Part shown: positions 44,783 through 53,783 of the stretch, piece by piece
How positions within the stretch are numbered: position 1 is the stretch's first letter
How the letters are laid out: every line of letters begins with the position of its first letter
Assembly (NCBI RefSeq): GCF_002234535.1
Contig: NZ_CP022521.1
Location: forward strand, 992,001 to 1,056,000
DNA length: 64,000 nt
Reading direction: 5' to 3'
DNA from: Actinoalloteichus hoggarensis
GTDB taxonomy: Bacteria; Actinomycetota; Actinomycetes; Mycobacteriales; Pseudonocardiaceae
Program-made: the position numbers and the translations under genes
Notes under the pieces: generated by a model
Database searches by the model: none
Told to the model about the DNA's origin: nothing
The model's input: only the letters and a program-made list of their open reading frames with translations

Positions 44783-46294
44783 TCAGTCGTCGTCGCGGTC
44801 GGTGCCCTGACCGCGCTGCGGGCGGTCGCCCTCGGAACCGTCGCTGGACGTCGTGCCACCCGACTCTCCCGCCCCGGCGGACCCGCCCGTCGCGCCTGCG
44901 GAGTCCGGCCGGCCCTCCTTGCGACGCCGAGCCGCCTCCAACGCCGCGAGCGGATCGTCCAGCTCGCCGCGCTGCGCGCCGAAGCGCTCGACGAACTCCA
45001 CCGGCTCGGCGAGGTCCTCGGCCGTCGGCAGCAGATCGGGGTGGTCCCAGAGCGCGTCCCTTGCCTCCTTGCCGTGCCGGTCGGACAGGCCTCGCCAGAG
45101 TGTCGCCGCCGCGCGCAGCTGACGGGGACGCAGGTCGAGTCCGACGAGCGTCGCGAAGGTCTGCTCCGCAGGCCCCCCGCTGGCCCGCCGACGCCGCAGC
45201 GTCTCGCGCAGCGCGTCCGCTCCCGGCAGCCGCTCGCCGACCGCGTCGCCGACCACGACGTCGATCCAGCCCTCGACCAGCGCGAGCAGCGTCTCCAGCC
45301 GGACCAGGGCCTGCTGCTGGGCAGGCGTCCGCTCGGGTTCGAGCAGGCCGGAGCGCATCGCCTCCTCCAACGAGGCCGGGTTGCTCGGGTCGATCTTGGT
45401 GGCGAGGTCCTCCATGGCTGAGACGTCGACCCGGATGCCCTGGGAGAACTCCTCCACGGCACCGAACAGGCCCTGCCGCAGCCACGAGACGTGGGTGAAC
45501 AGCCGGTGGTGCGCGGCCTCGCGTGCGGCCAGGAAGACCAGCACCTCGTGCGCCGGGCGTTCCAGCCCACCGGTGAACCGCTCGATGTTGGCGGGCAGCA
45601 GCGCCGCCACGCCCTCCTTGCCCAGCGGCAGCCCGATCTCCGTCGCGCTGAGCACCTCGGCGCCGAGCTGACCGAGTGCGCCGCCGAGCTGCGAGCCGTA
45701 AGCCATGCCGCCCATCTGACCGAGCATGTTGAGCAGCGGACCGGCCGCCTGCTTGGCCTCCTCCGGCAGCGTCTCGATCCACGCGGCGGAGATGCGCTGC
45801 ACCACCGGATCACACAACCGCTGCCAGGTGGGCAACGACTGCTCCACCCACTGCTTCGCCGACCAGACCTCCACCAGGCGGGCGCCGACGGGCAGCGTGG
45901 TGGACTCGTCCAACCACAGCTCGGCCAGCCGCACGGCGTCGCTCGCGGCGGTGCGCTGCGCCGACGTCGGCGACTCCCGTCTGCCCTGCGAGTCGAGATG
46001 CTGGAAGGCGAGCTGTTTGGCCAGGTCGTAGTTGACCGGGCCGCCGCCGCCCTGGGACGCCTGGCTGAACATCTGCCCGAGCTGGCTGAACATCTGCCCC
46101 AGCTGGTTCATGTCGAAACCGGGCGGCATTCCTCCCGGCGGCATCCCGGGCGGCATCCCGCCGGGCGGCATTCCGCCGGAGAAGCCGAACGGGTTCGCGC
46201 CGGAACTCCCCTCAGGGCGTTCGGAGGGGTTGTCGCGGTCCCTCCGGCCCTCGGGATCGTCCGACGGATTGAACCCAAACGGCAGATCGGTCAT
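44783..46294 (-). CDS. Zincin_2-type zinc-dependent metalloprotease-like protein (Rv3195-like)
   Basis: A 503-residue protein. It opens MTDLPFGFNPSDDPEGR, followed by a Gly/Met/Pro repeat (GGMPPGGMPPGMPPGG). Next comes an all-helical core with the family segment HEVLVFLAAREAAHHRLFTHVSWLR (E-A-A-H-H-R-L-F), the probable metal site of PF10103. A disordered acidic C-terminus ends GQGTDRDDD. TACCGT 6 nt upstream of the ATG gives a leaderless start. Activity is unproven. It is divergent from the PDZ/Lon-like gene. Confidence 0.87.
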   Translation of the reverse strand: MTDLPFGFNPSDDPEGRRDRDNPSERPEGSSGANPFGFSGGMPPGGMPPGMPPGGMPPGFDMNQLGQMFSQLGQMFSQASQGGGGPVNYDLAKQLAFQHLDSQGRRESPTSAQRTAASDAVRLAELWLDESTTLPVGARLVEVWSAKQWVEQSLPTWQRLCDPVVQRISAAWIETLPEEAKQAAGPLLNMLGQMGGMAYGSQLGGALGQLGAEVLSATEIGLPLGKEGVAALLPANIERFTGGLERPAHEVLVFLAAREAAHHRLFTHVSWLRQGLFGAVEEFSQGIRVDVSAMEDLATKIDPSNPASLEEAMRSGLLEPERTPAQQQALVRLETLLALVEGWIDVVVGDAVGERLPGADALRETLRRRRASGGPAEQTFATLVGLDLRPRQLRAAATLWRGLSDRHGKEARDALWDHPDLLPTAEDLAEPVEFVERFGAQRGELDDPLAALEAARRRKEGRPDSAGATGGSAGAGESGGTTSSDGSEGDRPQRGQGTDRDDD

Positions 46295-46420
46295 ACCCCC
46301 ACGGTACGCGGCGGGCCGTCCGCGTACGCGAGGAGAGGACGTCCCGGCATCAGCCCGTGGCGAACACCGCCGCGAGAGTCCGGTCACGCCAGGCAGGGCC
46401 GTTTCCGTAGTCTCTGGTGC

Positions 46421-47467
46421 GTGAACCGCCGAACCTGGACCCTTGTGGTCAGCGCGTTGCTGGTCGCCGTCTTCGGCCTTCTCGGTGCCTTCGTCAAGGT
46501 GCCGTACGTCGCGCTCGGTCCGGGACCGACCTACGACACGCTGGGTGAGCTGACCCTCCAGGAGGGCTCGGCCGCCGAGGAGGTCATCTCCATCGGCGAG
46601 GGGCCGGAGGTCTTCCCGCCCGATGGTCAGCTGCGCATGACCACCGTCTCGGTCACCACCGAGCTGTCCCTGTTCGGTGCGCTGGGTCTGTGGGGGAGCG
46701 GGAGATACGCGCTCGCGCCGGAGGAGGAGTTCTACCCGCCGGACCGCACGCAGGAGGACGTCGAGAACGAGAACCGACAGGCCTTCGAGACCTCGCAGAC
46801 CAGCGCGGAGAGCGCCGCCCTGCGTCACCTGGGCTACCCCACCTTCGTCTCGGTCGGGCAGGTCGTCGCGGACGGTCCCAGCGACGGCGTCCTGGAGCCG
46901 GGCGACCGCATCCTGTCCGTGCACGGCACCGAGACGGTCGACGATCGACAGGTGCAGAACTCGCTGACGGAGACCGCGCCCGGCGACGAGGTGCGGGTGG
47001 TGGTCTCCAGGGACGGCGAGGAGCGCACCGAGACGGTGACACTCGGCGCGAACGAGGGTCGGTCGCACGGATTCCTCGGCATCGTCCCGGTCACGGAGCC
47101 GGAGGTCGACTTCGACATCGACATCGAGCTGTCCGAGGTCGGCGGCCCGTCCGCAGGCCTGATCTTCGCGCTCGCGATCGTCGACAAACTGGAGGACGGC
47201 GACCTCACCGGCGGCGCCACCGTCGCCGGGACCGGCGAGATCACCTCCGACGGCAGGGTGGGACCGATCGGCGGCATCCAGTTCAAGATGCGGGCCGCCC
47301 GCGAGGAGGGCGCGACCGTCTTCCTGGTGCCCGCGGACAACTGCGTCGAGGCGGTGCCCCACGCGCCGGACGGCCTGCGACTGGTTCGCGTCGAGACGCT
47401 GGCGGGTGCCGTCGACTCGTTGGAGAGCCTCGCCGACGGCGGCGACGACGCTCCCACCTGCGGCTGA
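46421..47467 (+). CDS. YlbL-like membrane protein: PDZ plus Lon-type protease domain (Rv3194c-like)
   Basis: A 348-residue envelope protein. One N-terminal membrane helix (LVVSALLVAVFGLLGAF) is followed by an exported region with a PDZ domain (LEPGDRILSVHG). The Lon-like proteolytic domain has catalytic Ser in GGPSAGLIF near residue 244 and Lys in IQFKMRAA near 288, the Ser-Lys dyad. The GTG lies 7 nt after TAGTCT, again leaderless. It matches Rv3194c. Substrates unknown. Confidence 0.93.
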   Translation: MNRRTWTLVVSALLVAVFGLLGAFVKVPYVALGPGPTYDTLGELTLQEGSAAEEVISIGEGPEVFPPDGQLRMTTVSVTTELSLFGALGLWGSGRYALAPEEEFYPPDRTQEDVENENRQAFETSQTSAESAALRHLGYPTFVSVGQVVADGPSDGVLEPGDRILSVHGTETVDDRQVQNSLTETAPGDEVRVVVSRDGEERTETVTLGANEGRSHGFLGIVPVTEPEVDFDIDIELSEVGGPSAGLIFALAIVDKLEDGDLTGGATVAGTGEITSDGRVGPIGGIQFKMRAAREEGATVFLVPADNCVEAVPHAPDGLRLVRVETLAGAVDSLESLADGGDDAPTCG

Positions 47468-47611
47468 TCGTCTCGGCGCCGACCAGCCCGCCACCCGCCC
47501 GACGCTCCGCCGTGAGTCGTCTCGGGGATGCCCGGCCGCCGCAGTGGACCGGGCGTCCGCGTGCTCGCCCGCAGGTCGGCGGACGATCGCCCGCCTCTCC
47601 GCCCCGTCGGC

Positions 47612-47660
47612 CGGCCTTCCCTCGTGATCGCCGGTCCTGAGAAGACCGGACGGAAGGCCG
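47612..47660. terminator. Bidirectional terminator candidate between converging genes
   Basis: Outer arms CGGCCTTCC (47612-47620) and GGAAGGCCG (47652-47660) enclose CCGGTC/GACCGG (47631-47649). It lies between the converging PDZ and PPA1357 genes. No U-tract is seen. Confidence 0.55.
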
Positions 47661-47672
47661 CGGCGCCGCGCC

Positions 47673-48215
47673 TCAGGGTTGGAAGGTCGCCCGCAGCGCG
47701 TCGACGAGATTCGGTGCCAGCTCGGGGTGCTCGATGATCTCCTCGTCGCCCTCGCCCGCGGCCTCCCCGCGCAGCCGCAGGACGCAGGCCGCGGTGCCGT
47801 CGCGCAGCACGGCGGCGACGACCCTCGCCTCCCTGCGATGCGGGTGCTCCGCGGCGATGCGCCGCGCCAGCTCACCGTCCTCCTCGCCGGACGGCAGCTC
47901 CGCCTCGGCCTCCGGGGGCAGCACGACGATCTCCTGCGCCAGCGCGCATCCGTCCACGCCGTCCGGCCAGACGATGCCGGCCAGCGCGTCACCGAGATCG
48001 CCGTCGGGCAGTTCGTCCTGCGCGATGGGAGTCAACGACGCCGCGCTGTCGATCCGGTCTGCCAGCCCCGGTTCTCGCGAGAGCAGCTCCTCGGTGCGCA
48101 CCAGGGCGAAGAGTTGAGTGGGCTGATCCCAGCCGCCGGTGGAGACGAAGTCCTCCACTTCGCGCGCCGCGGCGGGCAGCGTGGCGGACAGGTCGGGAGC
48201 GGGCTCGTTGACCAC
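47673..48215 (-). CDS. PPA1357-family protein
   Basis: A 180-residue acidic soluble protein matching the actinobacterial PPA1357 family. It has the characteristic LFALVRTEELL near residue 35, WPDGVDGCALAQEIVVLPPEAE with an invariant-looking Cys, and HPELAPNLVDALRATFQP at the C-terminus. No known catalytic motif. The start is GTG; an AAGGA 11 nt upstream is a weak ribosome site. It is divergent from the UPF0182 gene. Confidence 0.85.
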   Translation of the reverse strand: MVNEPAPDLSATLPAAAREVEDFVSTGGWDQPTQLFALVRTEELLSREPGLADRIDSAASLTPIAQDELPDGDLGDALAGIVWPDGVDGCALAQEIVVLPPEAEAELPSGEEDGELARRIAAEHPHRREARVVAAVLRDGTAACVLRLRGEAAGEGDEEIIEHPELAPNLVDALRATFQP

Positions 48216-48379
48216 GATGCCAAAGTCCTTGTCAGTAGCCGGTGTCGTGTGAGGTCCGTGTTCTCATAGGGGTGACGGGAACTTCGAACCCTCGTCGTAG
48301 AGTTGGACATTGCAGGACGGACTGCGCATCACCCTGGGGTCCGTCCGGTGGAACTGATCCCGAACCTGGAGCGTGCCCT

Positions 48380-51364
48380 GTGGCGATGCGGAGCCCGGTC
48401 AGTATGCCGAAGCTTTCCCGCCGGAGCCGAATCCTCGTCATAGTCGGTGCGATCCTGCTCCTGCTGTTGTTGAGCGGCTCACGACTGTTGAGTACCTACG
48501 TCGACTGGCTGTGGTTCGGCGAAGTCGGCAGACGCGATGTCTTCACCACGGTGTTGTTCACCCGCGTCGCGTTGTTCTTCGCCGTCGGCGTGCTGTTGGC
48601 CGGCGTGCTCGCGCTGTGTCTGTACCTCGCGTACCGCCACCGTCCGGTGTTCGCGCCGGTCGCTGGTCCCGATGATCCGGTGGCCAGGTATCGCTCCGCG
48701 ATCGTGGCGCGGATCAAGCTCGTCGGCATCGGGCTCCCGGTGATCGCGGGCATCGTCGGCGGCCTCACGGCCCAGGCCGACTGGCAGACGGCGCAGCTCT
48801 TCCTGAACTCCACGCCGTTCGGCGACGTCGATCCGCAGTTCGGCCTCGACATCGGCTTCTACGCCTTCGACCTGCCGTTCTACCAGTGGCTGCTGAACTG
48901 GGGCTTCATCGCGATCGCGGTCGGCTTCGTCGGCTCCGTCATCGCGGCCTACCTCTTCGGCGGCATCCGGCTCGCGGGCCGGGGCGGCGAGCTGACCGAC
49001 GCCACCAAGGTGCAGCTGGCCGTGCTGGCGGGAAGCTTCGTGCTGCTCAAGGCGGTGGCCTACTACTTCGACCGCTACGCCCTGCTGTTCTCGCAGCGCA
49101 ATGAGAACTTCACCGGTGCGAGCGCGACCGACCTCGACGCGGTGCTGCCCGCTCGGCTGATCCTGATGTGCATCGCGGTCATCTGTGCGGCGGCCTTCTT
49201 CGTCGGCGCGGTGCGCAAGAACCTCCAGTGGCCCGCGATCGCGACGGCGCTGATGGTCGTCTCCAGCGTGCTGCTCGGCGCGCTGTGGCCCGCCGCTCTG
49301 GAGCAGTTCTCCGTGCGGCCCAACGCCAACGTCGCCGAGGCGCCGTCGATCGAGAACAACATCGCGGCGACCAGGGCCGCCTACGGCATCGACGAGGTCA
49401 ACTTCGTCGACTACGAGGGCACCAGCGAGCTGTCGTCGGAGGATCTGCGTGAGGACACCGCGACGATCCCCAACGTCCGGCTGCTCGACCCGAGCGTGCT
49501 CACCGACACGTTCACCCAGCTCCAGCAGCGCCGGAACTTCTACGGCTTCCCCGACCAGCTCGACGTCGACCGCTACACCGTCGACGGCAAGACGCAGGAC
49601 TACATCGTGGCCCTGCGCGAGATGAACACCGAGGGGCTCGCCGAGAACCAGGGCACCTGGATCAACCGGCATCTCGTCTACACCCACGGCAACGGCTTCG
49701 TCGCCGCGCCTGCCAACGAGGTGAACTCCGCGCTGGCGGACGCGGGCGGCCAGGGCGGCTACCCGAACTTCACGTTCAGCGACGTCAGCAACGACGGCAA
49801 CGGCGACATCCCGGTGGACCAGCCCCGGACCTACTTCGGGGAGCTGGTGACCGACTACGCGATCGTCGGCGCCGAGAACCCCGAGGACGAGTCGACGCAC
49901 CGCGAGTACGACACCGACAACAGCCGGTACCTCTACACCGGCGAGGGCGGCGTCAGCATCGGCAACTGGTTCAACCGGATCGTCTTCGCCGCCTACCACG
50001 CCGAGCGGAACATCCTGTTCAACGAGGCGATCGGTTCGCAGTCCAAGATCATCTACAACCGGAACCCCCGCGACCGGGTGTCCGACGTCGCGCCGTTCCT
50101 CACGGTCGACAGCGACCCTTACCCGGCCGTGGTCGACGGACGGATCACCTGGATCGTCGACGCCTACACGACGCTCGACAACTACCCGTACTCCGAGCGG
50201 ACCCCGTTGGCCGAGGCGACCAACGACAGCGTCAGCCAGGCGCCGGGCGTCCCGAGGCCCCCGGACCGCGAGATCAGCTACATCCGCAACTCGGTCAAGG
50301 CCACCGTCGACGCCTACGACGGCACGGTGACGCTCTACGAGGTCGACGACGAGGACCCGGTCCTCGACGCCTGGCGCGGCGCCTTCCCCGACGTCATCGA
50401 GCCCATGGACCAGATCTCGGACGAGCTCCGCGCGCACTTCCGGTACCCGGAGGACCTCTTCAAGGTGCAGCGGGACCTGATCTCGCGGTACCACGTCGAC
50501 AACCCGAGCGAGTTCTACTCCAACGTCGGCTTCTGGAACGTGCCCTCGGACCCGACGACCGGCGACGACCCCGGCGACGCCAACACGCCGCAGCCGCCGT
50601 ACTACATCCTCGCCGAGGACCACGAGACCGGGGACACGGCGTTCCAGCTCACCAGCGCCATGGTGTTCTTGAACCGGCAGTTCCTCTCCGCCTTCATGAC
50701 GGTGAACTCCGATCCGGAGAACTATGGCGACATCACGGTCCTGACACTGCCCGAGGACAGTCAGACCCAGGGGCCGCAGCAGGTGCAGACGCAGTTCGTG
50801 TCCTCGTCCGACGTCAGTACCGAGTTGAACCTGTTGCGGCAGCAGGCCACCGACGTCCAGTTCGGCAACCTGCTGACGCTGCCGGTGGGCGGCGGTCTCC
50901 TCTACGTGGAGCCGGTCTACATCGAGCGCGTCAACCAGGAGTCCTCGTTCCCGCAGTTGGCGAGGGTCCTGGTCAGCTTCGAGGGGCGCGTCGGCTACGC
51001 GGCGACGCTCTCGGAGGCGCTCGACCAGGTCTTCGGCACGGGAGCGGGCGAGAGCGCCACCGACCCGACCGGTGAGGACGTCGAGGGCGAGCTGCCCGGC
51101 GGCGGCGACGGCCAGAACGGCGGCGACGAGACGGAGACGCCGCCGACCCAGGATCAGGGCGTGCCGCCCGGCGACGACGAGGACGGCGACACCGTCGAGG
51201 TGCCCGCCGATCTCGATGAGGCCGTCGCCGACATGAACGACGCCCTGGAGCGGGTCCGCGCGGCTCAGCAGAGTGGCGACTTCGCCGACCTGGGCCAGGC
51301 CTACGAGGACCTGTCGACGGCGATCGAGCGCTATGAGCAGCTGGCCTCCGGCGGAGGCAACTGA
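48380..51364 (+). CDS. UPF0182 family large membrane protein (Rv3193c-like)
   Basis: A 994-residue protein with about seven transmembrane helices in the first 330 residues (e.g. ILVIVGAILLLLLLSGSRLL). A large extracytoplasmic domain follows, with conserved blocks RTYFGE, EGGVSIGNWFNRIVFA, IDNYPYS-like TLDNYPYSERTPL and PEDLFKVQRDL. An acidic Gly/Asp-rich linker and a final coiled-coil-like helix (DEAVADMNDALERVRAAQQ) close it. GTG at 48380 has GGAG 8 nt upstream. ATGs at 48386 and 48404 are alternatives. Length is almost that of Rv3193c. The function is unknown. Confidence 0.93.
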   Translation: MAMRSPVSMPKLSRRSRILVIVGAILLLLLLSGSRLLSTYVDWLWFGEVGRRDVFTTVLFTRVALFFAVGVLLAGVLALCLYLAYRHRPVFAPVAGPDDPVARYRSAIVARIKLVGIGLPVIAGIVGGLTAQADWQTAQLFLNSTPFGDVDPQFGLDIGFYAFDLPFYQWLLNWGFIAIAVGFVGSVIAAYLFGGIRLAGRGGELTDATKVQLAVLAGSFVLLKAVAYYFDRYALLFSQRNENFTGASATDLDAVLPARLILMCIAVICAAAFFVGAVRKNLQWPAIATALMVVSSVLLGALWPAALEQFSVRPNANVAEAPSIENNIAATRAAYGIDEVNFVDYEGTSELSSEDLREDTATIPNVRLLDPSVLTDTFTQLQQRRNFYGFPDQLDVDRYTVDGKTQDYIVALREMNTEGLAENQGTWINRHLVYTHGNGFVAAPANEVNSALADAGGQGGYPNFTFSDVSNDGNGDIPVDQPRTYFGELVTDYAIVGAENPEDESTHREYDTDNSRYLYTGEGGVSIGNWFNRIVFAAYHAERNILFNEAIGSQSKIIYNRNPRDRVSDVAPFLTVDSDPYPAVVDGRITWIVDAYTTLDNYPYSERTPLAEATNDSVSQAPGVPRPPDREISYIRNSVKATVDAYDGTVTLYEVDDEDPVLDAWRGAFPDVIEPMDQISDELRAHFRYPEDLFKVQRDLISRYHVDNPSEFYSNVGFWNVPSDPTTGDDPGDANTPQPPYYILAEDHETGDTAFQLTSAMVFLNRQFLSAFMTVNSDPENYGDITVLTLPEDSQTQGPQQVQTQFVSSSDVSTELNLLRQQATDVQFGNLLTLPVGGGLLYVEPVYIERVNQESSFPQLARVLVSFEGRVGYAATLSEALDQVFGTGAGESATDPTGEDVEGELPGGGDGQNGGDETETPPTQDQGVPPGDDEDGDTVEVPADLDEAVADMNDALERVRAAQQSGDFADLGQAYEDLSTAIERYEQLASGGGN

Positions 51365-51375
51365 CGCATCCGCCC

Positions 51376-51411
51376 CGGTGCGGTGCCGATTTGGCGATCG
51401 GCACCGCACCG
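51376..51411 (+). terminator. Terminator of the UPF0182 gene
   Basis: Perfect 15-bp stem, CGGTGCGGTGCCGAT with ATCGGCACCGCACCG, and a TTGGCG loop, 12 nt after the stop codon. The loop also serves as a -35 candidate for the tRNA. Confidence 0.75.
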
Positions 51412-51419
51412 TGTAACGT
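51391..51419 (+). promoter_or_regulatory. Initiator tRNA promoter overlapping the upstream terminator
   Basis: -35 TTGGCG (51391-51396) is exactly the loop of the preceding hairpin. A 17-nt spacer and -10 TAACGT (51414-51419) follow, with the tRNA 12 nt downstream. Confidence 0.55.
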
Positions 51420-51430
51420 AGTCCTTGCAG

Positions 51431-51504
51431 CGCGGGGTGGAGCAGCTCGGTAGCTCGCTGGGCTCATAACCCAGAGGTCGCAGGTTCGAATCCTGTCCCC
51501 GCTA
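51431..51504 (+). tRNA. tRNA-fMet (CAT), initiator
   Basis: A 74-nt cloverleaf without an encoded CCA. The acceptor CGCGGGG pairs with CCCCGCT except at 1:72, the mismatch expected of initiators. The anticodon arm CTGGG-CTCATAA-CCCAG has the three consecutive G:C pairs of fMet tRNA. The T-arm is GGTTCGAATCC. Confidence 0.95.
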
Positions 51505-51510
51505 CAAGGA

Positions 51511-51544
51511 GAGAAGGCCCTCGGATTCGTCCGGGGGCCTTCTC
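51511..51544 (+). terminator. Terminator after the initiator tRNA
   Basis: GAGAAGGCCC (51511-51520) pairs with GGGCCTTCTC (51535-51544), extended inward by CGG/CCG around an ATTCGT loop. It begins 6 nt after the tRNA. Confidence 0.75.
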
Positions 51545-51773
51545 GCATGTCAGGGCCTTGTCTCGTCGGGTGGCACGGGCGCCAGCCGCACCCCGTGTCG
51601 GAGATCCGGGTGCGTCTGCCGCCCGGGGCGCGTCGATCCCGTGCCTCGTGACCAGCGGGCGCGGTCCGGAGTCGGAGCCGACCGCCGCCGGATCGGAGTG
51701 CGACGAGCGGGGCGACGGTCCGTCCTGGTCGCCTCGGGCGGCGCCGAGGCGGCTGCCGTTCGCGTCGGAGCGA

Positions 51774-53783
51774 TCAGCTCACGTCGGCGGGCCGGTCGAT
51801 CTCGTGCCCGAGCAGCTCCCTGGCCCGGATCGCCAGCATCTCGCGGAGTTCGGGGTGCAGGCGCGGCGACCAGTCGCGCAGGAAGTCCTCCAGGCTCTGC
51901 CTACACGCCTCCAGCAGGCGCTCGGCGACCTGGGCGCCCTGTTCGGTCAGGACCAGGATGTCGTCGTGAACGCTGGTGAGCCGATCGTCGATGAGCCGCT
52001 GCGCGAAGGGCCTGCCCGCCGCCACGGTGGTGTTCGCCCGTCTCGCCAGTTCGGTGCCGGTGCCCGGCCCGGCGCGATACAGGCTGCACAGCAGCCAGCA
52101 GGATCCCGGCGGGAGGTCCACGCCCGCGTTCGTCGCCAGCCGGCGGTAGTAGTCACGCCGCAGGTCACGGTCGGCGTGCTGGGCCAGTGCCCGATCCAGT
52201 CGCTCTCGCGAGGTGAGCGTGGCGGGCGCGGCGCCGACGCTCTCGCCGAGGTCGGCCGTGCTGGTCGCCTCCCGCAGCGGAACCTCCCGGAGGAACCAGG
52301 TGAGCAGGAACGCGACCGCCGCGACCGGGGTGGCGACCAGGAACACGTCCGCGATGGCGTCGGCGTAGGCGTCGATCGCCTGGCGCGCCTGGTCGGGCGG
52401 CAGGCTGTGCACGGCGTCGGGGTCGGACTGGAGCCTCTGCGCGTCGGTGCCCGGCGGCAGCGGGGACCGATGTCCGGCCGCCGCCAACGCGGCGGCCAGC
52501 CTGTCGGCGAACACGGCGCCGAACAGCGAGACCCCGAAGGAGCCGCCGATCGACCGGAAGAAGGTGTTCCCCGACGTCACCGCACCGAGGTCCGGGTAGG
52601 GGGCGCTGTTCTGCACGGCGATGACGAGCACCTGTAGTACGCCGCCGAGGCCGAATCCCAGCAGGAAGAAGTAGAGGGACATGACCAGCGTGGAGGTCTG
52701 GGCGGTCATGGTCGAGAGCAGGGCCATGGCGATCGTGACCAGGCCGGTGCCCACGATCGGGAAGAGTCGGTATCGCCCGTGCCGGGTGATGAGTCGCCCG
52801 CTGATCACGGAGGTCACGAACAGCCCGCCGACCATCGGCAGCAGATGCACTCCGGAGAGCGTGGGGCTCACCCCGTGGACGACCTGGAGGAACAGCGGCA
52901 GATACGTCAGCGCGCCGAACATCGCGAAGCCCACGATGAAGGCGATGGCGACCGCCACGGAGAACACGCGGTCGGAGAACAGGCGGAGCGGGAGCACCGG
53001 CTCGGCCGCCCGACGTTCGGTGGTCACCCAGAGCACGAGGAGCCCGAGCGCGCCGATCGCCAGGCCGATGATCACGGGCGAGCCCCACGGCCACCTCGTG
53101 CCGCCCCAGGACGTCACCAGGACGAGTGTGACGGCGATGCCCGCGAGCAGCGCGGTGCCCAGGTAGTCGATCCGGTGCTTCTCCCGGGTGGTCCCTGCCG
53201 GAAGCACGAGCCCGATGACGATCATCGCCAGGATGCCCAGCGGCAGGTTGATGTAGAAGACCCAGTGCCACGTCAGGTGGTCGACCACGAAGCCGCCCAG
53301 TAGCGGCCCCGCGACGCTGGCGACCCCGAAGGTGGCGCCGAAGAAGCCCTGATACCTGCCTCGTTGACGGGGGGACACGATGTCTCCGACGCTGGCCTGT
53401 GTGAGCACCATGAGCCCGCCGCCGCCGAGCCCCTGCACGGCTCGGGCGCCGATCAGGTGACTCATCTCCTGCGCCAGTCCGCACAGTGCCGATCCGCCCA
53501 GGAAGATCAGGATGGCGATCTGGAAGAGATGCTTGCGTCCGTACTGGTCGCCGAGCTTGCCCCACAGCGGTGTGAAGGCCGTCGCGGCCAGGATGTAGGC
53601 GGTGACGACCCAGGAGATGTGTGACAGTCCGCCGAGGTCGCCGACGATGGTGGGCAGCGCGGTGGCGACGATCGTCTGATCGAGCGCGGCGAGGAGCATC
53701 GCGAGCATCAGCGTGCCGATGGCGAGGGGGACGCGGCGGCCCGAGACCGGGGGAGCCGTGGTTGCGGAGCCGATGTCGGCCAT
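51774..53783 (-). CDS. DHA2-type MFS drug exporter with C-terminal MarR-like winged-helix domain
   Basis: A 669-residue protein. Residues 1-520 are a 14-helix EmrB/QacA-like proton antiporter. Motif C-region LDQTIVATALPTIVGDL and motif A GKLGDQYGRKHLFQ are visible, as are GGFVVDHLTWHWVFYINLPLG and GNTFFRSIGGSFGVSLFG. The last ~130 residues are cytoplasmic and read like a MarR winged helix: SCWLLCSLYRAGPGTGTELARRANTT then LIDDRLTSVHDDILVLTEQG and a final helix. The ATG has AGGAGG 4 nt upstream. A 24-bp tandem array lies upstream. Substrate unknown. Confidence 0.9.
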   Translation of the reverse strand: MADIGSATTAPPVSGRRVPLAIGTLMLAMLLAALDQTIVATALPTIVGDLGGLSHISWVVTAYILAATAFTPLWGKLGDQYGRKHLFQIAILIFLGGSALCGLAQEMSHLIGARAVQGLGGGGLMVLTQASVGDIVSPRQRGRYQGFFGATFGVASVAGPLLGGFVVDHLTWHWVFYINLPLGILAMIVIGLVLPAGTTREKHRIDYLGTALLAGIAVTLVLVTSWGGTRWPWGSPVIIGLAIGALGLLVLWVTTERRAAEPVLPLRLFSDRVFSVAVAIAFIVGFAMFGALTYLPLFLQVVHGVSPTLSGVHLLPMVGGLFVTSVISGRLITRHGRYRLFPIVGTGLVTIAMALLSTMTAQTSTLVMSLYFFLLGFGLGGVLQVLVIAVQNSAPYPDLGAVTSGNTFFRSIGGSFGVSLFGAVFADRLAAALAAAGHRSPLPPGTDAQRLQSDPDAVHSLPPDQARQAIDAYADAIADVFLVATPVAAVAFLLTWFLREVPLREATSTADLGESVGAAPATLTSRERLDRALAQHADRDLRRDYYRRLATNAGVDLPPGSCWLLCSLYRAGPGTGTELARRANTTVAAGRPFAQRLIDDRLTSVHDDILVLTEQGAQVAERLLEACRQSLEDFLRDWSPRLHPELREMLAIRARELLGHEIDRPADVS

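Noticed and set aside
48479-51409. A 976-codon minus-strand ORF opposite the UPF0182 gene
   Set aside because: Composition is dominated by Val/Arg/His without membrane or domain pattern. The plus-strand protein matches the family over its full length.
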